DNA of 64,000 nucleotides, from the NCBI GenBank assembly GCA_004154925.1, contig QJNS01000058.1, positions 1-64,000 on the forward strand. The letters are read 5' to 3'. Each line of letters opens with the position of its first letter. The stretch's first letter is position 1. The notes below the pieces were generated by a model. The model had not been told where the DNA came from, did no database searches, and was given only the letters and a program-made list of their open reading frames with translations. Of this stretch, positions 13,601-25,220 are shown in pieces. Position numbers and translations under genes: made by a program. Source of the DNA: Monosporascus cannonballus (Eukaryota; Ascomycota; Sordariomycetes; Xylariales).

Positions 13601-16600
13601 AGTGCGCATATTGCCTACCTAACTAGCTACTCATTCTACAAGCCAACCAACTGTAGTCCTCCAAATTGGCATTGCGATTACTACTACGTACGCACAATAT
13701 GATGAATACGATGACACCAACGAAGTAGACGTTCGTCTACCGTCAAAGTCTTCGCGTGACGAGAATCGCTAAGACCAGGCTCGCGCTCCGCTTGTACACC
13801 AGACATGATGCGATGAAGTCTTGATACACACCACGGATCTACATTAACTACCGGCACTGCTGGGTAAGCAAACTTGCCACAATTCGAAGCAGATCATCAT
13901 GAACCATGGGCTGTGGTATGTTGTGGCATCTGTGTATTGCCTTGGCAAATCTCCGATATGCAGGGTCAACAAGCCTCAGAACTGTTAGTATCTACAATTC
14001 TTATCTACAGCACGCTTCTCGTTGGCGGTATCGGCTTCAGCTGCTGACATAGTGTCATTGCTGGCGCGGCTTCTGCTTGCATCAGACTTCAACAATACGT
14101 AGGTATATTCCAGCGCCTTCGCAATATGACAAACATAGCCCTACCTAGGCTGCTCGCTCGACGGAAGTAGTCAACCACGTACCATTGTCGTCGGCAGCCG
14201 GCGTATTGGTGTATAATTCATATGAGAGTTACGCGCATTCGGGACATAGCAGAGCGAGACTGTACTTCATTAACGTTACACAGGTCGTACAGCCGGATTC
14301 GTAGTATTTGAGGTGATCTGCGCTGCGAAGGTTTCATGTCTGGTTTAACTCACCTATCGTCTCGAAGAAGTTATTGGCCCCATGATGGACGCAGACAGCA
14401 TCTGATGTGGTATTTGATTTTCTCGCGTCTTGGCAGGTATCCAGATTGTTTCTCTCATCCATGCTCCTTCATTTCCCGCACAGAACGACGGATTTCCTTC
14501 GCCTCACCCAGGGCTTGGCGGGCTTTCGTAACTCTCTCCTCAAAGCAAGCGCTCAGCCAGCATGGAGGCGTTGACGCTCCCTCCTTGCCCCATCCCCCCA
14601 CGATGACGACCAAACGCCGGCTCGGTCGGAATGGGCAACCCGCGAATCCGACCCCCAAGGACCTGAATTAGATGTCCACGTTACACAATCTGCATGGGGT
14701 GTCCCCCACGCTTGGGGGACGGAGACCCTCCCTTGTAACTAAGCCTTGTCATCATCATGGACGTGGAGATCCTTTACTCATCGCGTGACCTTGAAGCAGC
14801 AGTTACTCCTGCATTAGCTGGAGAGCCATTGGGAGAAGACGGCATCTGAATGCGGTGCACCAATCTGTCTGGGCTCCCGAGATGAAATGTCCACATCACA
14901 TATTTTTCTTGGACCCATCCGTCGTCATCGCCAAACAAATAAACAGCCAAGCCAAAAAGCCGAGGACGGCAGTGAATTCGTGAGATGCGAATTGGCGAGG
15001 CAATCAGCTCTTGCGGCTCTTGGCTGAACACAGGATCGGCAAGTGTCAGTCAACAACATTAGCCTTGTGGTCTGAGCCACACCATTCTTACGACGCTGCC
15101 CTACCGCCTTCATTCCAAATTGTTCCAAATTGCAATTCGAAGCCAGGGCATCTGCTACTTGCGCGGTTTGGCGTCTGCAAAAATAGGAAGATGCTTTTCC
15201 GGCCTACGATGGACCGTTATACGAATGAGGAGTCAAGGGCCCTTCCTGAAACAGCCACTGTCGATGAAACAGCCCGATTTACGACTTGGTCTGGTACTGG
15301 ATACATCCTCTGATAATTACATATACATGGTGATGTGACGGCTGGCTGGGACGGTAATCCAATCCCCCTTACCGGATAGGAATCTAGTGCGGTGAATAAG
15401 CTTTTTTTGACGATCCCCTCAAGAATGCTGGCCTTAACAGCCGCAACGGACTCTGGGAGTTTAGGTCGGAGGCTTTCAGCATGCATACTGGGTTCTCGGC
15501 ATGATAGCTAATGAGAGCCTCTGCTGTCAGGAGAAGACGCCATCGACGACTTCGTTAGGTTGTGGCTGCAGGATCGGAGCGCTAGCTTGCGCCATCCAGC
15601 GCGGCAGTTGTGAGGGCCCGTGTCTTCTCCAGCGTTCCCCCCCTCCTCCACCAGTTCTATAGCTTTTTAACTGTCGAGTGCTATAACCAAACTCCCCGCT
15701 CTCCATCGCATTCAGAGCTGGAAAGTTCGGTTGGGATCATCGAGAACGCTTACAAGTCCCGAGAGCCCTGAATTTATTTCGAGCTCTGTCGGGCCTTTGG
15801 GTTCTAGGTCTACCTCCGAAACCACAGCCAAGACGGATGTCGAACGGTAATTACCGGGCTATCGACCCAAGGTCCAATGGTCTACGAGGAGAATTGGGAG
15901 ATGCGCCAAGTCAGATTTTCAGTCAGGAACTGAAGAGCAAGATATTTTCAGGCGGGCATTTCCACTACGCCACACAGCTGCGGGACCGACGTATGAAAGC
16001 TGCCGGTCTAGACGCGGTGGCTCCGTCTTCCAAATGGCGATGAACACTTCCCTACAAATTGTGGCAGGCCACGACTTGTCTAGGTCTCTCCTCTCCCGGC
16101 TAGAACGAGGTCGTTCGCGAGGTGAGTGTTTCGCATGCTTCTGTGCATCCTCAACAAGAGGTGCTGTATTGTTTGGCCCGTTAATGCCGCACAGAAACGG
16201 ATGTGACTAAAGAGCCCGGAGCTTGACAGCTTCGGGGGTAGATTGGCAATCTTGGGGATAAGTTCGGCTCGGCCTACTCTTTTTGCTTCTTTTCTTTTTT
16301 CTTTCTCAACACGCCAAGATTCAATTGCCGTCGCTGCCAAGTGCCCGATAACTCGCAGATCGATCTCACAAAAAGCTTCGTGTCGAACCGATGTCACTTG
16401 GCACTCTCGGCTTAAAACCTAGGGTCAATAAAGCGTCTCTTGGCGGGTTTGAACGCAAAACAGACACACACCCTCCTCTGTCTCTAACAGCCACGGAACA
16501 GCTGAACGTAGATGGGGTTCCCTTCCAACGGGCATATCCCCAAAGTAGCTAATTCTGGATGAATGCTGCAATATGCGATGCCTACGCGCAAACACTTTCC

Positions 16601-19305
16601 CGCCGAGCAGGTGTCGGTTAGGCTAGGGGGAGGAGAGAAGTACGACCCATGGCAAAGTGAGGAGAAGGCACTGCCCAGGCAGACTATAGCATGCCATCCA
16701 TTACGCTTCGGAGCCCGTAATACGGTGCGATTATTCGAGTAGGAAGGTGTCACACTTCTAATTGGCTCCCGGCAAACCTGTCTTTGCATCGCCAAGAGCC
16801 CAATGGCCACACGCTGTGACACCGCTGGAGAGCTCCGAGCCAGCCAGCGAAGAGAACAACATCCGTCCTTTTTATTTCTGTTGCCGTCCGAAGGTCAGTG
16901 ATATGTCATCAAGACCCAGCGATCTGATTTTCCAGACCCAGGGCCACAGAGACATCACGAGAAGGTACGCTTCCTTGAGAGAGTTGTCCTGTTGCCGAGC
17001 GTTCGCTCGAAACACATACGAACCATCGCGACAGTTAAGTTAGGGACGCGAGGCTACTCGGTCCAGATGACCTAGTATACGTACTCTGCGCACCGTTATC
17101 AACGGTGTCGACCGCTCATCTGTGCAACTAGCGGTCGGACGCGGGGCCCCGTGCCCGCCGAAACATGGGAACTGCGATTGCCCCCCAACCCAACGTGCCG
17201 CCGCATCTCCTGCTGCTGGCTTACGGCGGCGGCCCTCCCCAACTCGGAACCGGCGCCGCTGATGTGTTCCGTGCAGATGCTCTCGAAGATGATAGGACGA
17301 CCTCAAACCAATGACTGAGTGCCGCGCCCTCCCTCTCTTGACGCGAGTTCGAGCGGCCAAGCTGCGATGTCACTCGGCCACTCGGACATCTCTATCTCGG
17401 CCGCGTCGGTGACCCTATGGCGACGGGTTTGTAGTTGGTCTGTTCGACGCGTGGAAGCACTGTCCGGGCTACCCGGGGAAGTTCCGTTATGTGAAGGCCT
17501 TTTCGACCATTCCTCTATGCTTATCTTATGTTAATGGGGCATCTGGTTCGTTTCTGGCGTACTGGGACCTTCGGGAGCCACGTGGAAACCGTGCCTCGTA
17601 CGAAGTACTTTGCGACTTGGCCTTCTCCAAGTCTTAACCCGTCGACGGCTGTGCTGAATTATTCGTGATAGTGCCTATCCTTCCTCGAAAATATCCGACG
17701 TCATTTGTTGATGGGGACCTTGCCTTCGTCCGTGGCGAGGATGGAGTACCAGCCGACTACGCGTCTTGTCGATCCCCTCCAGCATGCACGCCAAAGGGTT
17801 TTAAGGCCGTCATGGGTATACCAGGTGGGGACGTATACGCTGTTAGGGTAAATGGCTCGAGTTCATATATCCTCTCATCACGGATCGGTGTCAAGGTAAA
17901 CAAGGTAGCCTTAGGGGTGCAAGGACGCGAACACTATACAGTGCAGTAAGAAAGGAGCTCCTAATTTCTGGAAATCATGCTGCCTTCTTGTCGTGTAAAC
18001 CGAGTCAATGGAGGAGCGGTTCCCTCTCAAAGTGGAAGTCCATGAAGCTGAGTATAACGAGGGAGCTCCATGGGTAGCCGATTCATCGGAAAAATCATAT
18101 TTCCAGAGCTCCGGAAGTTGCGCCCAACTATGTCGACTTGGTCCTTGATCGATTGTGTTGACGAGATGAAACCCCATCTTTTGGTATCGGGGATAAGTCC
18201 AGAAACAAAGCCTATAAGTTTGAGTCTTGATTGCCTCATCGGCTGTCATAGCTCTCACACTTGGGGAATTTCCCCGAATATTTCACCTCCCACTGGTGCA
18301 TCTACGGCAAAGCAAGATGATGTAGCAGACCTTTTTTACCACCGTATTGACTACACCAGTTCCCACATACTGTTTGGGGCGATGATGCTATTACACACTG
18401 AAGGATTTGCAGCTGACGAAGAGTATATTGTCAGGTCGACCTCTAGCAGGTCCTAATTATGATAATGGAGGTAATGATGCCCCTTTAAACGCATGTAAAT
18501 ACAGCTATAGTTGTGAGAGAGTGTTACAGGAGTTGTCTTATACGTAATTTGGCTAAGGGCTGATTTATTGGGGCTACCCCAAGATATCAATCATTTACTG
18601 ATCCCTAGTTTTCACAAGAAAGTGAACGAAGAGGCGTACCCAAAGTAAATTGCAACGCATCTCACTATTAAGGAGGAGTTGCACCAGGGTCTGCGGTATG
18701 GAGAATACGTCGTGTTCCTCCTGCCTGGCCGACTCCGAAACGAATGAGGAACCCCTATCGTCACGGGGGGGGCGAGCTGCCGGTGGTATCACCTCTGAAT
18801 TTTAATTCCACTGACATCCCCAGGGCTCCTGAGATGTCCCACGATTTACATACCTCTGGAATTTAATGTGCTGTCGGAGGAAAGTCTTAATGAACTGGCT
18901 ATCGACCGGAAAAGGAGATCACGTAACTTACTAGAGTTGATCTCCCTGCCACGGCTGGTGTCTCATGGGTCCTAGGATCTAAGGTTAACGCAACACCAAA
19001 TTTTGGTAAAGCAAGTATACCGTAGATCAATAAGGCTGATTAGCAACTGTACGACAAGCCGACTGTTAATCAGTTAACAGATCGGCCTCCTTCGATTTTG
19101 TTGAGAGATAGGCCTTGTTCAGTAAGCAAAATCTGGAGATTCTGCCAGACAAGACCCCTTGCCAGTTCAAGTCGCTAGCGCCGAGCCAGCATTTGCCATC
19201 GATGTCTTTGCAGGTCCGCCCCTCTTCAGCCCTACGTGCTGTTCCCTCGATTCGCTTCATGACTGCGCTCCCCTGTCGCCGATTATGGCTTAATCAGCTG
19301 GAGCT
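10661..19305. other. 8.6 kb without a recognisable gene
   Basis: Base composition is balanced and open frames stay at or below about 140 codons on both strands. I recognise no domain, LTR, tRNA or RIP signature. Two minus-strand stretches look slightly protein-like and could be relics: 14455-14560, a charged helical run ending in REMKEHG, and 12960-13245. Neither can be assigned. A hairpin at 14701-14720 is the clearest local structure. AT-rich microsatellite-like sequence borders the left side (10625-10690). Confidence 0.45.
14701..14720. repeat. Hairpin, 8-bp GC-rich arms
   Basis: GTCCCCCA and its exact reverse complement TGGGGGAC are separated by CGCT. No gene is recognised nearby, so a terminator or regulatory role is not supported; the structure itself is plain. 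Confidence 0.8.
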
Positions 19306-21024
19306 TCATAGCTCTAAGTAGTTCTCTAACAACCTGCGAGTTGTATTAGGAACCATGTTCACCATGGCAAATGTTTCCGGGCATTTGAGGCTTACCCATC
19401 CGATGTACCCATTAACGTCGCCATTTGTCTCCTTTAACTTCAAACCCAGCTGATCTTTCGGGTACAATACCACGTCGTTGATAGCTTCATTGTCATTGAG
19501 AGCCTCTAGCGTCTTGGCCGCCTTGACATCGTTGCCCACGCGGCAGATGAGGAAAAGGGCAGCTGGGCCCCCATACCCGTGCTGGCGTAGGACCCTCTTG
19601 AACCTGCCAATCGCGTTGCCGAAATCTGTGACCTCGCCGGTCTGGGACCGAGGGGAAGAGAAAGACTCAGTCACATTCTACAACGCCCGGTGGGGGAATG
19701 GAATTGACCTACATCTCCATCGGTCATAACCACGATCACCGTTGGAGGAAGGGCTCCCTTCTTGGCCTGCTTTTTCAGCCGGCGTATTATACGTTCCTCA
19801 AGCGGTTTCAGTGCCTTGGCGCTCGTCCCGTACCGTATAGAATGGAGCGCTCGTTTGACACCAGCTGCGTCCTTGATCCTTTCGTGTTCTTCTTCCTCAA
19901 ATGGGATGATGGAGAAGAGGCCCTCTGATCCCAAGTCCTTGAGGATGTCGAACAGGCCGCCCACGGTGGCTTCCTGGGTGGATTTGGCAAGTCCTCCATC
20001 GGATCTCATCGATCTGCTATCGTCTGTGCGCTCGGGTGTCAGTGGGCCAAGACTGGCTCAAAGGAGGAAAGTGGGAACGAAATACCGCATAGCACGAGAA
20101 AGTCGTAAAGGGCAAGCCGGGGAACCTGGGTTGCCTGCATCTCCGGGATCTTGAACTTTGTCATGACTCCTGGTGCCTTCCCGGCTGCTTTGCTGACGCG
20201 TCAACGGACCTCAGCTTGGGGGACGTTTTTGAGCCATTTCATCTGGTTGTCGACGAAGTTATCAAGCTCAATCTTCGTATCCAGCACCAGTATTTTGCGT
20301 AACACTATCTCACTTGCCACTTTAGTCGCTATGATCGTTGCGGGCTGGATAGCCGCCTCTTTTGCAGCCAATGGGGAGAGCTCATTGGCGATGTTTGCTG
20401 CTATCTGGGCTGCCACCTCCTTAGCAACTTCAGTTGCTCTGTCTCTAGCAGGCTGGGCCGCGGCCTCTCTGGCAGCAATTGGAGCTCCTCGAGTGGCAAC
20501 TTCGACTGCCTGGACTCGGGCAGGCTCGATTGCCGTTTTGCGGGCCTCCGGTGGAGCAAGGTCATTGGCAATTCTCGTGGCCACGAGAGTTGCCGTCTCC
20601 TCAGCAGCTCTCTGGGCCACCAGCCTGGCTCTTTCGATCGCAGCCTCCTCGGCAGCTTTCCTGGCCTTTGCTTTGGCATCTTCATCTCCGACGAGGTTTT
20701 TTCAATTGCTGGCAGGATCTCTGGGCCAAGCTATTGCGACATCTTCATCGCGAAGTCCTGGATTGCCGCGCTGAGAAGGCATTGGCTAAACCTGCTGAGC
20801 GTTCCTCTTTGCAGAGACTCATCGATGCTAGCCCTATGGGGGCTCTCTTCCGCAAGCAGTGCGGCTGAAAGATGCAGGATGGATTCATTCAAGACGACTT
20901 TAGAGGAGAGCGTGGGTGACCCCAATCCCTGCCAGTGGCCACGGTGGGTGGTGAGGCTTGTATGGACGGAGTCACGCCCGGAACATCCCAGCGCCGTAAT
21001 GTCGCAGTAGTGGCAGAAGGCCAT
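19306..21024 (-). pseudogene. Broken vWA-domain protein gene with alanine-rich N-terminal half
   Basis: Proposed exons are 21024-20086, 20023-19713 and 19641-19306, with introns 20024-20085 (GTATTTCG...CACAG, branch CTGAC) and 19642-19712 (GTAGGTC...CCCAG, branch TGACTGA). The spliced product would be about 530 residues. First come an N-terminal segment and a long Ala/Glu/Arg-rich repeat (20200-20690), probably helical. A vWA fold follows: YDFLVLCDDSRSM carries the metal-site motif DxSxS at the first splice junction, then TVIVVMTDGD, then a C-terminal half with ALFLICRVGND. The reading frame is damaged in three places: TAG at 20733-20731, a one-base shift at the six-base homopolymer 20697-20702, and TGA at 20203-20201. 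Both stops fit C-to-T or G-to-A change. The gene adjoins the RIP-mutated block. Cytoplasmic vWA proteins of this kind are common in fungi, but the partner is unknown. Sequencing error at the homopolymer is possible. Confidence 0.65.
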
Positions 21025-21310
21025 GGTTCAACGATTGACGATGTCTGGTGCAGTAACAGTCTTTTCTACTAGGCTAGGATAGGGTGGAGCTGTGGTTCGC
21101 CTTGAAGCAGGACATGACACGAACAGTTGAGGATACCCGACTTCAGTTATATATGAAGGCCCATCTGTTACACTTACTTGGGAGCAGCTACATAGCTCTT
21201 GAAGGTATATTAACTTGTAGGAAGCTAGGAAACGTTGATCCCACTTGTTACGGGTGATCCACTGATATACACTAATCGGTCAATTGGATCCGTGCGCCCA
21301 CCTATTTTCT
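21025..21310. other. Flank between vWA pseudogene and AT-rich block
   Basis: Normal composition and no gene seen. It probably holds the upstream region of the vWA gene. Confidence 0.5.
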
Positions 21311-21799
21311 ACTAAACAATAGGCTTTTTACACCGGATATAATAATACAAATAAATTAAATAAAGTTAAGCAAAAACAATATTTAAATTAAAATTTGATT
21401 AATTTAACTATATTTTAAATAATACGTTAAGATTTATAATAAAGGCTGAAATTATAATTACAAAAATATTACTTGATATATTATTATATAAAATATGAAA
21501 TTTTTACCATGTGAAGCGTTATTAATACGTAAAAATTTAGTTTCTATCTTTAAATAATATAATTAAAGCGATAAAGAACGATAAAAAAAATAAATATTTA
21601 TATATTAATTTAAGTATAGATATTCGCCTATCATTTTTACTATTTTTGTAACTTGTTATAATAAAGTGAAAATGGTATATTTATGTGAGAAATAGACCAG
21701 TGCACGAATTCATTTAGTCCTTAAGTGTAAGGCTTTAGAGCTCCGAAAGAATTAACGTTATTTCGTATATTGCTATTTAACTAAAAAAAAGGAGCTATA
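21311..21799. other. AT-rich transition DNA outside element A
   Basis: From about 21311 the sequence becomes strongly AT-rich within a few tens of bases. No gene fragment or LTR is recognised before the LTR of element A at 21800. It may be mutated remains of another repeat or flanking DNA reached by spreading mutation. Confidence 0.5.
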
Positions 21800-22141
21800 T
21801 GTGATAGCTAGGAGGTTGAATCAATTATTAAACCTTTAGTCGGACGAGTTTATATTAGTAGGAATATCGTGGAAATCTGAGTAATAAGATATCTTAATTA
21901 CGTTTTCTAATGCTAAGAGTATTTTATGTAATGAAATTATATTATAAGCTGATATTATTTAAGATATAGATTAATAAGCATAAATATTTGTTTTAATTTT
22001 TATTTAATTAGTAGGAATTATTAATATCTTGATAAATTTAAATATTGCAATTTTTTAACGTTTATTAGTAATTACTTGAAAATTTATATATATTTATTAC
22101 GTAACTTTTTAACCAATTTAGGTTTTATTTTAATTTTAACA
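21800..22141 (-). repeat. 3' LTR of element A
   Basis: The beginning aligns over about 100 bp with the 29338-29716 LTR of element C and with the reverse complement of the LTR ends at 59863, 60140 and 55697. The inner boundary is set at TTAACA (22141), which would be the TGTTA start of the LTR on the minus strand; this edge is approximate. Confidence 0.6.
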
Positions 22142-22575
22142 ACCGTTTTCGGAACTTTCTTTTTGTTACATTTTAATACGAATTTTTTTTCAAATTTTAC
22201 ATATAAGATTTTATTTCGTAGTAAATATAGTTTTTAAGTTTTATTTCATTAACATATTTTTTAGTATCTTGAAAATTTATCGCAGGCCCTGTTTTTTTCA
22301 GTTAGTCGAACTAATTTAATCAAAGTTTTAATGGATTTGATTTTGAAATTGTACTTTATTTTAAGTATTTTTTAAAAATTCTAAAATTCGAAATAATAAA
22401 AAACGCTTTACGATATAAAAAATATATAATTTATAGTCTATGTTCTAATAAAATAGACGTATTTTTATTTTTTTTTCTTAAAATACTCGTTCCAAATATT
22501 AACGTTTTAAACTTAAAAAAACTATAATAAAAAATGGGTTTTAAAGTATAACGTCGATAGCTTAAAATCTAACGT

Positions 22576-22838
22576 TGTTATTAAAAAAATAAATAAAGTT
22601 TTAACGCGATTTATTTAATTGCGCAAGTAAAATATAAGAATACAGCCTCTATAAAGATAAGGCTGGTAGCCGACCAGCCATCGATCAGCCACCGACCTAT
22701 TTATTAATATAAATCTACCATCTAGTACCTAATACGAAATACCAGATTGAAATAATTTAATACATTCATTTTTTGGAATATGTTTTGCGATTAATCAGAG
22801 ATTATCTTACCTAATTCATAGCTATTTATTATCTTATA
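22576..22838 (+). repeat. 5' LTR of element B
   Basis: 263 bp, pairing with 36491-36752. It keeps a GC-richer core around 22650-22695 and a possible TATA-type CTATAAAG at 22650-22657. The termini read TG...TA, the last base pair being CA in the other copy. Confidence 0.7.
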
Positions 22839-24884
22839 ATTTTTCCATCTTTACTATAAAAAATAACGTAATAATTACTAAAAGCAAAGTTCGCCAATTA
22901 TAAAACGAACCTAAGTTATTAATCGAAAAAACCGCCGATCGGAACTCAACCGACAGATAATCGATCACGGTACAGAAACAGGCGAAAAAGCTTATAATAA
23001 AACCTTAACAGATAAAGGATTATAATTTCCGGGATCCCGAATTATTATATACATATAATAAGGATACATCTTAATGACTGTTAGTTAAACGGTCGGAAAA
23101 CGGACGTAATATAACGACCGCGTTCCGGAATTTAAAGTAAAAAAAAAATAGGCCTTTTAACAATAACTAAACTTTGGAGATTATTTGTTAACAAAACCAA
23201 TAATATTCGGAATTATTTTAATAATTGGCCGAATAATACATAATAATATAAGTTGAAAAATAAAGATTTATAAGTTAATTACGATATCGTCGCAAAACCT
23301 TAAAGGCGATAAACGAATACCGTATTATAATTGCCTAAAGTTTTCCGAAATTACGAAAATTAAAAAAATTAAATAAAAGTTATTATAGAAGCTTACGCTA
23401 AAAGGCCAAGGCGAAATATCTTTATTTATATTTAATAAGCCATAGGCTATATAAACGTTTTTATTGCAAACGTTTGGTAATTATATTACGTTACGCTTAA
23501 CTAATTTAATTACGAAAAAAAATTAAAAATGGAAAATTTATGGATTTTTATTAAACAAATTTCGTAAATCTTAATTTTTTCGACAAAGAATATAAGGAGC
23601 AATTTATGGAATTATAATAACAATTTAATTAATCGCCGTTAAATTTTTACGTTAAATAAAGGATTTTAATTTATAAAATAAAGTTTACGGACGTTTTTAA
23701 TCCAGAAAACGAACGAGATAATAAATATTTTAATGTTAATTATTTTTACAAATTAATACCAAAGTTATAAAATATTTTATTGCAAAAGAAATTAAGTTAA
23801 AACGAATTAATAATGTGGTAAATAAGGTAAAACATTATTAGGACGTTTAGAAAAAACGAAGAAAACCCGATTATTTTTCGCTAAAAATACCAATAAGGAT
23901 AAATAATTTTATTTTAACGTTTTGGAGAAAAACAATTTTCAAAGTAAATTAAAGGCGTTATATAAGAATAATAAGAATTGCGGGCGTTTTTATATTCAGA
24001 AAGTAAATAATTGCCGATTTAATTCCAATTACAATAAATCCGTACGACTTAATATTTTTGATTTTTATAAAGGTCTATTTAAATCTTAAAACTATAAAGA
24101 GCTAAATTATAAAAATATAAATTATAAATTTAAAAAGGATACGAAAACCCTTTTATTCCAGCCATACGGAAGTTAATTTTCGAAAACGGTATAAAATAAT
24201 ATAATATATAACGATAAATCAAATTAATTCTTAAATGTAAACCCAAAAAAAGAGCCGAAATAAACGTATACGTTTAATTTATGGCGGTTAATAATGGCAA
24301 AACGGTTAAAATAAAGCCGCCTTTTTAAAAAAAGGCATTTATTGAAAACAATACAAAGGATGTGATAATATAAATAAATATAAATACCGTAATACAAATA
24401 AATATTATAAACAGAAAGTTAATAAGGAAATTTAATTTTTAATTAATTTCTGTAAATATTTCGGGCCGTATCGGCGTTAACGATACGTACATTAAGTATT
24501 ATAAGGCTTACAAAATTCCGGTTAATATAATAAATAATAATGAAATCGAATAAAATTTAAGTAAATTTATTTTATAATATGCTGTAATTAAAAACCGCCC
24601 AATTTCTTATTATTCAGATTAAAAATAAGTAAGTTAAACGTTTTATTTAATATAATTATATATAAATTATTATATAAATTATTGTAAAAAGTCGAGGAAT
24701 ACAATATTACAAACTTAATATTTTTCGGTAAATAAATTTATACCGTTAACCTGATAAATTTAGCCGAAAAATTAAATATCTCGGACTTTGGGAAATAATA
24801 AAAATAAAGAATAATTAACCTCCTTATATACTTAGAGAATTTCCGACAAATATATTCCGAAAAAAGAATAAAAAAAATATTTTA

Positions 24885-25220
24885 ATGATTAAAAGAAAAA
24901 TATACAATAAATTTAATCCTAGGAAAAACGCCTTTATTCGGCCTAATTTATCTTATTTCGGAGGCCTAAAACAGGTATTCGAAATATACAGCCGAAAAAA
25001 TTTAAAAATAGGCCGAATACGTTATTCGAAAACAGATATAAAGGTATTAATATTATTCGTACTTAAAAAAAACAGCAATTTCCGATTATACGTCAATTAT
25101 AAGGAGTTAAATCGATTAACGATAAAAAACCGATACGTTTTACTTTTAATCTTAAAAATAATAAATCGCCGAAAATTAATTAAGATATTTTCGAAAATTA
25201 ATTTTAAAAATATTTATTAA
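24885..25220 (+). pseudogene. Reverse transcriptase fragment of element B pol
   Basis: An open stretch of 111 codons inside an otherwise closed pol. It begins with a segment typical of the RT fingers and includes FRLYVNYKELNRLTIKNRY, the counterpart of the conserved LRLCVDYRxLNKxTIKNRYPLP motif of Ty3/gypsy RT. The Asp of VDYR is Asn here, and several Pro residues are lost, as expected from G-to-A and C-to-T change. RT would copy the element RNA into cDNA in the virus-like particle; this copy cannot be active. Its ATG start is fortuitous. Confidence 0.8.

Noticed and set aside
14455..14658. Charged, helix-like minus-strand frame
   Set aside because: Suggestive run of about 30 residues only; no partner exons, start or family recognised.
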